A program made the position numbers and the translations under genes. The notes beneath the pieces are model-generated. The model saw nothing but the letters and a program-made list of their open reading frames with translations, was not told where the DNA came from and ran no database searches. From assembly GCA_002682825.1 (NCBI GenBank), contig NOKP01000002.1, positions 682,001 to 746,000 on the forward strand: a stretch of 64,000 nucleotides of DNA. Reading direction: 5' to 3'. Position 1 is the stretch's first letter. The number at the start of each line of letters is the position of its first letter. This document shows positions 44,660 to 55,019 of this stretch, one piece after another. The stretch is from Neonectria sp. B-13. Its lineage: Eukaryota > Ascomycota > Sordariomycetes > Hypocreales > Nectriaceae.

Positions 44660-45870
44660 ATAGAATGAGGATCTGAATATAGGATAAGAGCTCTTGATTC
44701 TAGCTAATTAAGGTAACTAAGTAGGGTCTTAAATATATTAATTTAATAGAAAGGAAAGATCTTATTAGATTAAAGGAAAATTAGGCTTTAAGATAGTTAT
44801 AATGATAATTATCCCTACTAATTATATAGATCTAAAGGATCCAGTTAATTATAACCTAGATTCAAAGGATTTAAATAATCTTATTTATAAAAATTCTAAA
44901 AGTAATAAGAAATAATAATAATCTTAAAATATAATATATAGAGTTGAATAAACTTATATAGAGTTTAATATATATAGGATCTTAGCTATTATAGGTTATA
45001 CTGCTCTTTATATAGTAGAATATACTTTTTCTCTTTTTTAATTACTATTATATTTTTTATTTAATCTTTCTATTTTACTTAAGCTATTATAATATATTTA
45101 TAGTAATTTATGTTAATAGTAAATTATATCAGTTAGATTATACTTTTAACTTAATTTAATACTTATATAATAGTTATTATAATATAAGTAAGAACTTTAT
45201 AGCTATAAATATATAAATTTAAAGTTAGACTTTTACTTTATACTAAAGGCTATTAAGCTATATAAGTATTAAATATAGTATTATATTATAGACTAAGGGT
45301 TAATTATTAAATAGATATATAGAAAAGTCCTTACAAGTCTTAGCTACTTATTAATCTATATTATAAGCTTAAACTTAAAGCATTTAATCTATATATACTT
45401 ATATAGTAATATTAATTTAATTATTAAATAGTAAATACTCTTAAGTATTATACTTATTTAAAGAGATAAAGTCTTACTTTAAACTTATTAATAGAAATAA
45501 TATATTAATAGTCTATTATTAAAATATTAAGAATAATAAGCTTAGTATAATAGTTAAATCTATCCTAAGAGTATAAAGTAAATCTAAAGTATATAGTTTA
45601 ATAATTAAGTAGATTAGAATATAATAGTAAATAATATAAGTTATATTAATAATATATAAAGATAAGTTATTATATAACTAAGTATAAAGTAAATCAAAGT
45701 ATTAATAGCTAAAGAGCTTAAGGCTCTTATCTAATGTACTAAGTAAATGTATATATATACTTTATAGTATTCTATTAGATTATAGTTTAGAATTATAATC
45801 CTATCTAGTGGATTATAGTTTAGAGTTATAATCCATAATGGATTACAGTTGAGAATTGTAATCTACCTGT
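44660..45870. repeat. very AT-rich, RIP-like repeat tract
   Basis: About 1.2 kb of almost pure A/T sequence without any long frame. A block at 45549-45655 matches 63185-63293, with G in the latter replaced by A here at most differing sites, the direction expected of RIP. No element type can be read. Confidence 0.75.
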
Positions 45871-46080
45871 GATTGGTAGGAAATTGGTAGGGGTAGGCAT
45901 GATGTACATACGCTATATGACCAGGGTCAACCTGGGCTGTAATATAAAGTGTTATAATGGGTAAATTGCTGAGAATTGTAACAAGAAGCCAACTATTTAT
46001 CGACACAGCTATGCTTAACCCCATCAGCATCTAAAGACTGAACCTTTAGGTCTGATCGTGATTGTATATTATCCCCGACC

Positions 46081-47214
46081 TCATAGTAGATTGGCTAAGA
46101 TCTCATTCCCATACTCTTCTGCCCACTCCAGGGGGATTTTGCCCTCATCATCCGCAATCTCCGGGTCCGCGCCCGCCGCCAGCAACAACTCGACCACTTC
46201 CACATACCCATCCTCTGCCGCCCGGGACAGGGGCGTCCGTCCGTCCGCATCCCGGGAGTTGTGATCCACGCTCTCCGTGGCCAGTAGAATCTCCACCACC
46301 TCCACCCACCCTCCCTGCACGGCTTTGGACAAGGGCGTCTCTCTCCACGCATCTTTGACATCCGCACTGGCGCCCGCGGCTAGCAGCAGCTGCACCACGC
46401 CCCCATGACCGGACCAAGCAGCCACCGTGAGGGCCGTCCGCCCGTCATCATCCGTTGCTTCTATATCGACAGCCCCCGAACGCAGCAGTATATCCACCAC
46501 CCCCTCGTGCCCGGCCAGAACCGCCTGGAACAACGGCGTGTTGCCCGCATCGTCCCTGGGCTGCGGATCGACCCCGTACGTCGTCAGCAGCAACTCCACC
46601 AGCGCCGCGTGGCCATGCTTCGCCACCCAGGTCAGTGCCGTACACCCATGCTGATCGCGGACATGCGGATCAACGCTGGGGGTAGCCAGCAGCCGCCGGA
46701 CCACGGCCTCATGCGGTCCCGCCGCTGCTCGCAACAGGGGTCGGAAGCCCCATCGATCCCACGCATTCACATCCACGCGCTGCGTCGCCAGGAGCACGTC
46801 GACCACCTCGTCATGCCCCGACTTCGCCGCGCGCATCAGCGGCGTCTCCCCGGATACTGCGTCGATCTTCGCGTCCGCATCGACGCCCTTCACCGCGAGC
46901 AGCAGTCGCACGATTGCGGAATGGCCGTGGTCCGCCGCCGGAAAGAGGGCCTGTTCGGCGACAGTCCGCGTCGCGTGTACCGACCGCACTGCACGATGGG
47001 CCGCCAGCGATTTCTGCGCCGTGGTCTCACGCCCTTCGGTTGCGGCCCAGAATAATGCTGTGCTGCTGCCGTGTTGGCTGTTGTATTGGTAGATACGGGG
47101 GTTGAGCACCTGGTAGGCATGGGTGCATGTCTGGACGAAAGCGTTGAGGTCGGCGACCGAATCGAACTTCTCAGCGATACACTGCAGTATCTCGGGTGGT
47201 AAGTTAAGTATCAT
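46081..47214 (-). CDS. F-box / ankyrin-repeat protein
   Basis: A 377-residue single-exon gene. Residues 1-40 (LNLPPEILQCIAEKFDSVADLNAFVQTCTH) form an F-box-like motif. About eight ankyrin repeats follow from residue 45, with typical GxTPLxxAAxxGHxxVVxxLL units such as GETPLMRAAKSGHDEVVDVL and GRTALTVAAWSGHGGVVQLL, and a terminal unit ending ANLL. F-box proteins recruit substrates to SCF ubiquitin ligases; the repeats would be the substrate-binding part. GC-rich coding DNA contrasts sharply with the AT-rich tract on its 3' side. No lesion seen. A perfect 18-bp palindrome lies 265 bp upstream. Confidence 0.9.
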   Translation of the reverse strand: MILNLPPEILQCIAEKFDSVADLNAFVQTCTHAYQVLNPRIYQYNSQHGSSTALFWAATEGRETTAQKSLAAHRAVRSVHATRTVAEQALFPAADHGHSAIVRLLLAVKGVDADAKIDAVSGETPLMRAAKSGHDEVVDVLLATQRVDVNAWDRWGFRPLLRAAAGPHEAVVRRLLATPSVDPHVRDQHGCTALTWVAKHGHAALVELLLTTYGVDPQPRDDAGNTPLFQAVLAGHEGVVDILLRSGAVDIEATDDDGRTALTVAAWSGHGGVVQLLLAAGASADVKDAWRETPLSKAVQGGWVEVVEILLATESVDHNSRDADGRTPLSRAAEDGYVEVVELLLAAGADPEIADDEGKIPLEWAEEYGNEILANLL

Positions 47215-47478
47215 CTCGGCTAGTTAGATTGTTGGATTAATAAGTTTGGTTGGGAATGGATGCGTTGAGGGAGAGGGAGACAAGAACACTGGAGACTAGC
47301 CGAGGAAGGTGGTATGAGTGTTATGGTCACAGGTTTGAGAAGGGGAGATGGTCAGTAGTGTGGCTTAGATAACAACCACATCACAACCACACACACAGTC
47401 GGGTGACTTCATTGCCCCGCTCCGATTGATCTGACTTACACATACCGCGGCAGGGGTTCTGCGCTAGCAACATACCAG

Positions 47479-47496
47479 GTATACTCCGGAGTATAC
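47479..47496. promoter_or_regulatory. perfect 18-bp palindrome GTATACTCCGGAGTATAC
   Basis: Both 9-bp arms are exact reverse complements around TCC|GGA. It lies upstream of the ankyrin gene start (47214) and downstream of the secreted-protein gene. It could be a dimeric (zinc-cluster) binding site; function not shown. Confidence 0.5.
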
Positions 47497-47697
47497 AATA
47501 CTACATGGGTGCTATATAATTGAAGTGTGAAGCGGTAGCAACTTTATTTAACCACCCTCAACCGCCTCCATCACTTCCTCTCCAGGTATAAACAAAGCTT
47601 TTAAGTAAATAGTTAGATGTATAAATTCATACTAGTGGATTCACAGTCCGAACTAAAGTAGGTAAGATACACAATTCAACTAAATCCCAATCTAGCA

Positions 47698-48489
47698 CTA
47701 GCAGCTGCAGCTCTTATAATGACCATAGAAAGAATAGGTCTTGCGCGAGTGACACGAGCTGGTACTGCTAGCATACACGGTGAAGGTGCGCTTATTGCCC
47801 TTCTCGCAATGGTGGTGTGGCCAGATCTTCATGGTGAGGATCTTGTTGCTGAAGGTATTCTGGAATTGCACGCTGTAGTACGCCTGGGAGTAGTTGTAGC
47901 AGGTGCTCCCGTACTTGAGCACCAGGGTCTCGCTGGAGCAATCCGTATAGTCGGACAGATAGCCGAAGTAGTGGTAGTGGGTGCGTTTGTCGAGCGTGCC
48001 ACCGTCGGAGTTGGGGCTGCGTTTCATCATGAGGGCGTCACCGGTCTCGGAGTCCCGCGCGTCCAAGGTGGTGTTGGTGCCGGCGGGTTGGCTGCCGATG
48101 GGCTTCTGGCCCTGCGCGCCTTGGCCGACGAGCCAGGTGTGGGTGGCGGTGCTCGCGTGGACGGCGCTGTCCTGGGTTTCAGTGTCCTCGGTCGTGTCCT
48201 CAGTGGCGATCTGCATGGCCGTGATGACTTCGGGGATGGTCATGCAGTTGTAGAGGTCCACGTCAGTGTCGTCGAGGTCGATGGTCTGGTTACTGCTGGC
48301 TGGGAGGACCACGGTCACGCCTTCGTCGACGTATACCCGGTAGCTGGTGCTGAGGCTGTTCAGGCAGTCCAGGAAGGTGGCGCTGACGTCCGCGCTCAGG
48401 TCGTCCGGGCCGTAGATGGTGATGTTCTGCGCCAGGACGGCGGGCACGGCGGCCCCGAGGAGAAGGGCCGTCCGCAGTTGGGTCCGCAT
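47698..48489 (-). CDS. secreted six-cysteine protein with Kex2-like processing sites
   Basis: A 263-residue single-exon gene. Signal peptide residues 1-20 (cleavage after VLA). The pro-region (21 to about 169) contains two Cys (42, 82), an Asp/Thr-rich stretch and sequons, and ends with two Lys-Arg sites, at 156-157 and 168-169. The remaining C-terminal domain (about 94 residues, rich in Tyr, Ser and His) has six Cys at 184, 197, 228, 246, 261 and 263, suggesting three disulfides and maturation by a Kex2-type protease. A third Lys-Arg at 233-234 lies within the domain. Such prepro-proteins in fungi include effectors, antifungal proteins and killer-type proteins; I do not recognise the family and assign no activity. 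A TATAAATA box is present upstream. Coding frame intact. Confidence 0.82.
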   Translation of the reverse strand: MRTQLRTALLLGAAVPAVLAQNITIYGPDDLSADVSATFLDCLNSLSTSYRVYVDEGVTVVLPASSNQTIDLDDTDVDLYNCMTIPEVITAMQIATEDTTEDTETQDSAVHASTATHTWLVGQGAQGQKPIGSQPAGTNTTLDARDSETGDALMMKRSPNSDGGTLDKRTHYHYFGYLSDYTDCSSETLVLKYGSTCYNYSQAYYSVQFQNTFSNKILTMKIWPHHHCEKGNKRTFTVYASSTSSCHSRKTYSFYGHYKSCSC

Positions 48490-48664
48490 GATGAATCAGC
48501 GGTTCACGATGGTTGCAGTGTCTGGGTACTGACAGCGAGAAGAGGCACAGTTAGGTCCGGATTCGAGGGGTGGAGAGGAATCACGTACGATTTTGAGGCC
48601 CGAGGGATGGATGCTCTAGTTGATGCTGGTCTGATTCCATTTCGAAGAGCTGGAAAGTCGACGG

Positions 48665-48672
48665 TATTTATA
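48665..48672 (-). promoter_or_regulatory. TATA box of the secreted six-Cys gene
   Basis: TATAAATA on the minus strand about 180 bp upstream of the ATG at 48489. Confidence 0.45.
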
Positions 48673-48837
48673 CACCTCGTCAGGCCATGCTGCATCGTTC
48701 GATATCCCATTATCCTCAATTTCCGTTTCCTCGTATCTTTGGATTCGGCTCACAGTGGAGCCAGGAAGGATTTGAGGGCCAAGGAGACATTTCCAGAAAA
48801 TATTTGCTTGACTTCGCCAGGGGAAGCGTATAGATGT

Positions 48838-49072
48838 CTCAAGAACACGGACATGTGGATGTTCTCGGACCGATGTAGTATCTACTCTACGATTGCTAGG
48901 ATATAATGAGCGAATATACCGCTGTCATCACGGTCTTAATCCCGGCTGCGTCACCTCAAGAACACTGGCATGTGGATGTCCTCGGACTAATGTAGTATCC
49001 ACTCCAAGGTTGACTAGAATATAACGGGCGAATGTTCCGCTGTCGTCACGGTGTTAAGCCTGGCCGCGTCAC
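48838..49072 (+). repeat. tandem duplication, two units of about 117 bp
   Basis: Unit 1 starts CTCAAGAACACGGACATGTGGATG (48838), unit 2 CTCAAGAACACTGGCATGTGG (48955). The units align through GATGTAGTATC and CGCTGTCRTCACGGT to GCGTCACCTC, with mostly transition differences. Non-coding, upstream of the six-Cys gene. Confidence 0.85.
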
Positions 49073-49399
49073 CTCGGGTCATCTACAGAGGCTAACTAGC
49101 ATCCGTCTACGACAACCAACAACATCTGCCTATAACAACCAACAACCCCAGTGTGCCTTTTAGTCAGGGTTAGAGGGGCTGTTCAGGTAATTTGGACAGG
49201 CCATCGATACTAGGGCAGCCGCAGGCATTCCCCTGCACAGCCAGACAGCAACACAGATGTACATACTACAAGGGACACTAAATGACACAGAGTGTAATAG
49301 TCGTGTTCAACTGTGGTGCTATACGTGGTATAGGGTAGGTTGATCTACTTATGAATAAGCTATTGCATTAAGTAATAGCATTTAGGTGTAAAAATCATT
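49073..49399. other. intergenic, nothing recognised
   Basis: Contains a CAACCAACAAC-rich patch near 49110-49150. No gene recognised. Confidence 0.35.
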
Positions 49400-50175
49400 C
49401 TAGGAACAGGATATAGATTTAGCTAAGGATATAGCTAGCTTAAGCTTGTCAGTCACAAGGACCTTTACTAATGCCAGGATAAGCGTGATTTTTACATCAC
49501 TCACATTCCTAGGGAGTCCAGCGTTAGCACAGCCCATGGTTTCATGCGTCACGTACCAGTCCGACACAATGTATCCTAGAAATGCCAGCTCGTCTTTGAG
49601 GATCGACAGCATCTTCAGGTTGGCACAGGAATAGTTTCCGTTGACCCAGTTGTAGAAGCACATAATGGTTGACGCGCCCACCTTAACAGCATTCGCAAAG
49701 GGCCAGAGACACAGTTCGTAGAGTGTGTAATCGTCTATGTTAGAGGAGACAGCTTCGATAATGGCCCCATCATCCGCCATGCTACTGGTTCACTGGGTTT
49801 CCTGTTCATTTCCAATGTAATGTTTAGAACATGCTTGGACGCCGACGGATTGAACGCTGGAGACCGAGGCATTTATGGCGATTCCCGCCAAGTATGGATC
49901 TGGACCAAAGCCGTCTTAGTTTCGACCTCCTTGAGCGTGACGGTCAGTTTATGGTTTTATGATGCAACAAGGAATGCGAGGAGAGGCATACCCCAGATGG
50001 ATGTGGGCGCTTTTGCCTCTGAACTCTTCTTCTATGGCAATGGCGCGCCGAAATATGAGTTATCGGTCCCATGTAGCTGCCACGGTGATTCCAGATGGAA
50101 ACACACTGATGCCATCAGAACCAGAGACATTGCAGCGGTTGCCACAAGGACCCAAGTATCGAGAAACCGCATGTC
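49400..50175 (-). pseudogene. GH3 beta-glucosidase relic
   Basis: Minus strand, reading downwards: LGPCGN near 50150, DGISVFPSGITVAATWDR then a TAA, LIFRRAIAIEEEFRGKSAHIHLG, GGRN then a TAA and DGFGPDPYLAGIAI, VGVQACSKHYIGNEQET, a TGA, and the frame 49780-49400 with NIDDYTLYELCLWPFANAVKVG, NWVNGNYSCANLKML and GYIVSDWYVT, which holds the catalytic Asp of SDW. These are the N-terminal (alpha/beta)8 landmarks of glycoside hydrolase family 3; the C-terminal domains are missing. At GGRN-(stop)-DGF the family has Trp, so TGG became TAA, a double G-to-A as RIP produces on the opposite strand. Non-functional. Confidence 0.85.
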
Positions 50176-50463
50176 AGAGAAGTGATCTAGGAGAAGGTTG
50201 AATGACAAGGTTGATTTTCTCATCGACTTTGGACTTGGGACTTGGAAGTAGAAGCGGAAGTGGAAGAGAAGAGTAAACTCTGGCGGGGATTGAATTAGTG
50301 TGATTCGTTCCTGGCTGAATATGTCATGTTCTCGTATTCACATATCCTAACCGCAAGGCCGCGGTCATTAAGCGCGTCGCCGACGCACTCAATGACCGTT
50401 TCCGTGCCCGCCATTGGCCCGCAGCCCCCGCGCACAGGCCACAGCGGGGTCTTGCTCGGTCCA

Positions 50464-50499
50464 ACGCACTTGATGACCGGTACGCACTTGATGACCGGT
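50464..50499 (+). repeat. 18-bp tandem direct repeat
   Basis: ACGCACTTGATGACCGGT occurs twice in immediate succession within a GC-rich patch (50340-50560) flanked by more AT-rich DNA. No coding meaning. Confidence 0.8.
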
Positions 50500-50644
50500 C
50501 TACCGCCAATAGCAAGGCAGCTAGCCGGGAAAAGCGGGGGCAGGAAGAGGGGGACAAAAGAACCCGCACAGCCTAAAAAAAAAGCGCTGGCCCCTGCCCC
50601 AGCCCTAGAGACTAGGACTAAGACTAAGACTAAGAAGCACAAGC

Positions 50645-50890
50645 TGCTATTGTAAGCTGCTGTTGCAAGCTGCTAGTACTAACTGGCTGCTAATGCTGAC
50701 TGGCTGCTGTTGTAAGCTGCTATTGCAAGCTGTTGCAAGCTGTTGCAAGCTGCTGTTGCAAGCTGCTGTTACTGACTGGCTGCTGTTGCAAGCTGCTGTT
50801 GCTAGCTGCTGTTGCAAGCTACTATTACTAACTGGCTGCTGTTGTAGGCTGCTGTTACCGACTGGCTGCTGTTGCAAGCTGCCGTTACCA
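50645..50890 (+). repeat. minisatellite of GCTGCTGTTGCAA-type units
   Basis: Roughly 15-20 degenerate units built from GCTGCTGTTGCAAGCT and GACTGGCTGCTGTTG, producing open frames on both strands (Cys/Leu-rich on +, Gln/Ser/Asn-rich on -), which are not taken as genes. Confidence 0.85.
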
Positions 50891-51014
50891 GCCGCTAGGG
50901 TGTGTATAAGTAAGGCTATTTACGGTTGGCTGTTCCTACTGACTGAGGAGGCTGTATAGTGTTCTAGCTAGCCTACTGTTGCTAGCCTATAGATGCTATA
51001 ACCTTAGAACTCCA

Positions 51015-51148
51015 CTAGAGTTCATTTTCAAGCCCCACTTTCCCAGGGGTAGAGTTCGTTTTCTAGCACCCTAGTAGTGTTCATTTATACTCAGCCAATT
51101 AAAACCAAGCAGTTAGCCACATTTCCACCAGCAACTTCTCTATCAGCC
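51015..51148 (+). repeat. terminal inverted repeat, left copy
   Basis: About 134 bp beginning CTAGAGTTCATTTTCAAGCC. It aligns, at roughly 85-88% by eye, with the reverse complement of 56110-56242, including the exact 26-bp-plus core around TAGTAGTGTTCATTTAT and CCACATTTCCACCAGC. An internal half-repeat of AGAGTTCRTTTTC occurs 33 bp in. No target duplication was found outside. Confidence 0.82.
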
Positions 51149-51310
51149 ACTACAATCATCTGCCACTGTATCCGTATCATTCCAGAAATGACTTTCAGAG
51201 ATTCTCGCGTTATGGATGTGCAGCGAAATCGGCTTCTTGCCTTTTTTCTAAAGCAAAGAAACGCGACGAAATTCCTAAACCAGGGAATACCTGCCAATAC
51301 AGACTTCCTA

Positions 51311-54272
51311 CTATAACGCCAACTGCGTGATAACTTTGCCATCTGATCCAGAATAATACCGCTTTCTTAGTCCTGTCCCTAGAAACGTAGCACGATGTTG
51401 AATTCTTCTTATCATCGCCTCGTCCTCAGCATCCGGAATAGTAAATACCATTGCCTCCTTCCCATCACCCCTCTCTAAAGCATTTACCTGGTCCAAAACA
51501 GACTCTGGGCACATTATCACAGAATCCGCCACCATGCCCATTAGAGGGCAGTTTTCCAACGGATAAGGATTCCAAAGAAGGTCCGGGGGCACCGCAAGGC
51601 TTCCCAAGACCGACTGGAGAAAGCTCCCCAGTTTTCTGGCAACGCATGCCTCATGGAGTCTCATCTCGTCCTCTCCCCGTTCAAAGTACTCCTGGTATAT
51701 CCCTCGAAGCTGCATCCGTTGGCATGCATCCTCGCAGTTCATAAATCCGTAGTCGACCACGGCGGCTCGGAACGGATCAGCCACATTCATGCGTGTAAAT
51801 CGCTTGAGCTCCCACACGCTCTGATGCCATTTCTTTACAACGACCATGAAGTCCTTGAAATTGCGCATGTGCAAGATTCGGTCCGCAAGCCCATATTTAC
51901 TAAACAATTCCACCATTCTAGACTCCACCATGGCATTCCAGAATTCATCAAACGGGCATCGCTCGACAAGCGATCCATATGCGGAAGCGAGTCGTTGTTC
52001 TGATTCGGGGTCCGCGGCCGTACAAAAGCCCAATGAGACCCAGTTGTCTTCATCCACATCCGGCCTAAATCCATTGCGAATCTGGACGTAGAAGACAAGC
52101 GCATTTCGCTTTTCCGGAGGCTGAAGTTCGACGATTGGCACCTTTCTTTCGTCAGGACTTAACAGCTCCCTCTGAGCCGCCTCGAAGACAACAGCAGGTC
52201 CCGGCCCTTTGCCGTTAGCTCCGAATCCCTCCTCACTCTCAAGCCACTGCATGTCTCTTAGTATGCCAGGATCTCTGGTTTGCAAGCCTCGAAACGTAAG
52301 CATCTCCTTAAGCCTGTTCTGCTCTACCGCACTGCGCAGCTCGTCCTCGTCAATGCTCCAGTTGACTACAAGCCGGCGGTAAAGCTTGAAGAGTCTCCAC
52401 CGGTCATGCCCGGAGGCAAAGTACATAAAGCCATACTGGTTCGCTACATCGTCTTCAAGGGGAAACTCGTTTGCGTGACAAGCGAGCACTAAATAATCCG
52501 TAGCGTCGGTTGGTCTTCCCAGGCTGCAGGAAAATTTGTGTTGATGCCAGTCGGAACGGTAGCAATCGAGAGTACAGTAGGCGGTAACCCCACACTTTTT
52601 GCAAATATGGGTGAGTTCGCAGGTGGCCTTGCAGAAAGTGCAGACCGTTGGAGACGCAACGCCGGCTTTCTTTCCTTTGAGACCTCCGGTATTAACTTCT
52701 GGTGTACTGGCGCCATCCCGTGCATGAGAGGACTTGACAAAGCTTTCGTCGTTGCTAGGAGCCATGCTAGTCCATATTAGCATCGAGGGTAGCCAAGGGC
52801 GAACTAACAAGCAAATCTCGACCACTCACTTGGCTTCTCTGTCGCACTTGCGTGACATGGCCAACCACTCAGTCTCTCTCGTAAGAAATCTAGGGTCCTC
52901 AACCACGCTATTAAAAGGCGTCGTCTTCCTCCCATATCTGGGCGGAACCGGGACCGCCATCACCGATTCCTTCTCTGCATCCCGATGAGCCATGTCGTGC
53001 TTTGTCCCTTCATCCCGAAGAATGTCTCTCAGACGCTGAAAAGCCGTCCGTAGTCTCTCGGCCACCTCAGGGTTCGTCCATAGTGTGTGGGGAAATGTCC
53101 ATTGCGAATAGCACTTCCCGTGGTTCCCTCGAGTTTCGAAATAGCCCATTCCCTGAAGCAAGTGCCCGCAAAGAAGGCACGTCTTCTTGCTGACCCCAAG
53201 ATACGGGAAAATTTCCGAGCAGAGGTCCCTGTAGCTAAGAAGGTAGGCCATCAGCACCACCTCGGCATGGAGATTCTTGTGCTTCTCGACTTCTTTGCGG
53301 AATTTCGGTTCTAGCTGTGGGGTGACCGGAAACTCTCCCTTGGGCAACTGTCATGTCTTGACCTTCCTTGCCGGGAGAGCATTGAGCAAGACGATCTTGA
53401 CGTTGCGAAAGCCAGGGCATTGCTGAGCGACATGCAAAAAGGCTCCTGCACCTTGCATCGGCCGTCGAATATGCGCCAATTCCTCCACGACACGACGAAG
53501 CTTGTTGGGTGTCAGGTTGACCTTCGGTTCGGTGTAAAAGCCCGTACTGTATGATATGGCCTCAACATCCCTAGCAAAGTCGTAAACAGCTAGATGGCCG
53601 GACACAACGCCATTACACCCGCCGTCTTTGAAGAAATTCAATCCCGTGTTTCCCTTTTCGACGGACATGACATTTTTGGCGTGGTGCCGAATTCTTTGAC
53701 TGTAATATTCCACCAAGGTGCTCTGCAGCGCTGGAAGCGGGTGAGACTCGAAAATGTCTACGCCACAAGTCAGTTTCTTCGACACGGGAGGCAAGTTTCG
53801 ACAGACACCAACCGTCAGTCGAAATCCTCTCGAGAACTTCGGCCAAGTATTCGAGCATCTTGACATCCTTGTCCGACCAGGTTTTCCCGCCCGAGGTCGA
53901 GTTTCGAGCAGCCACAATAGTCGCCTCCTTCTCACTATAGATCAACGCCGTGCTCGTGATCAATGAAGGGTCTTTCCTATAGCAAAGTAGCTCTGCGAGT
54001 CGGTCGAGAAAGTCCTTTTTAATTCCTGCGTCGCCATCCAGGGATGGTGGAGTGAGCAGATTGGTGCCCTCTTCGTTGTCAGTCGACTCGCCCAGATCAT
54101 CTTCACTGTCTTCGATGGAAGAAGAAAGGGGCTCCCTCTGCTGCTGCTTGACTTGACACCAGGCGGCCAGGGTGGTTATCTCAGACTCTAGGTCAGGAGG
54201 GAAGCTCCATTCCAAGGCGTCGCTAGAGTTTGGTAACACTGGAAGTGCAGGAATGACACTCACGTGGGTCAT
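51311..54272 (-). pseudogene. fungal deaminase (OTT_1508-type) - MYND finger protein, one nonsense codon
   Basis: Minus strand. The N-terminal region starts at ATG 54272 (frame to about 53800), then a frame change at about 53830-53760 (intron or shift) leads to YYSQRIRHHAKNVMSVEKG and KLRRVVEELAHIRRP. A TGA at 53351-53353 stands between ARKVKT and QLPKGEF in one continuous frame. The deaminase core follows: NLHAEVVLMAYLL (zinc ligand His plus catalytic Glu), LGVSKKTCLLCGHLL (CxxC), HGKCYSQWTFPH. A 63-nt intron (52829-52767, GTGAGT...CTAG) joins in frame to a MYND zinc finger (CTFCKATCELTHICKKCG, then YCTLDCYRSDWHQHKFSC) and a long C-terminal region ending at 51311. If the two parts are unspliced they are separate genes, the second starting at 52765. 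The deaminase would act on a nucleotide or nucleic-acid base; the substrate is unknown. TGA may derive from an Arg CGA. Confidence 0.75.
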
Positions 54273-54567
54273 TGCGATTCCTTTTCCCCTATCTGAAAAA
54301 GTGCTGTCAAGAGTAATGAACGCTGAGCATTAGGACGCAATAGATTGGGTATCCCGTTATTAATAAAAGTTTCTCATGATGTTGCTGTGCGTGGTATAAC
54401 GTGAAGTGCGGGGATAATGCTACATGCACTCTGTGATGCGATGATTGGAGGATACTATCAGTAATGTTCTATCTGCTTCTATTGTTTGCTATTGACCCTT
54501 ACATATGGTTGTTATTAATTCCTTAATATCTATAGAGTAACTTAGGTGTTTATAAATTTTATATAGT

Positions 54568-55017
54568 TGTTGGAAGATGACCCTGTATTATGAAACCTCT
54601 GATAGACTGATATACTAACCTTAGTCAGAAGGGGGTCTGATAACCTCTCTTCTGGCCAGTCTGGGATGACTGGTACAAGCAACAATTAACAATATCATCA
54701 CTGCTTTGAACACTATTCATTTGATCAATTTAACCGTAACGGATCCAATAATAGTTATAAGTTAACCCTATAGTTAGTTAACTAATTCTTTTGATAAGTT
54801 ACTTATTATTTATTGTTGGATAGCGTACGGTCAATTCGATCTAGGCCTTAGTGCTCAATAGAGTGTAGAGCCCAAATCTGATGATTCAATTGATCTAGGA
54901 TGCCTCCAGCCCCCTCTTTTCTCGAGAGGGGTTTTATGTCATCTCACGCCCCCTCTGACTAAGGTCAGGATATCGATCTATCAGAGGTTTCGTAATACAG
55001 GGTCACAATCCAACATT
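54568..55017. mobile_element. about 450-bp MITE-like element with inverted ends
   Basis: The left end, about 70 bp (GTTGGAAGATGACCCTGTATTATG...), is the near-perfect reverse complement of the right end (...CGTAATACAGGGTCACAATCCAAC), both including ATGAAACCTCTGATAGA-type sequence and CCTTAGTCAG. No coding capacity inside. The target duplication is not clear in the AT-rich flanks. Confidence 0.75.
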
Positions 55018-55019
55018 TA

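Noticed and set aside
46405..47055. 216-codon plus-strand frame
   Set aside because: Antisense shadow of the ankyrin-repeat gene; Arg-rich and periodic only because the repeats are.
47719..48906. 395-codon plus-strand frame
   Set aside because: It is the antisense shadow of the GC-rich six-Cys secreted-protein gene; valine/glycine-rich with no domain, while the minus frame has a signal peptide and ordered cysteines.
50647..50959. Open frames on both strands over the CTG/TTG minisatellite
   Set aside because: Coding capacity is created by the short repeat; composition is meaningless on both strands.
53754..53966. Plus-strand frames opposite the deaminase gene
   Set aside because: Antisense to a gene with clear motifs; no features.
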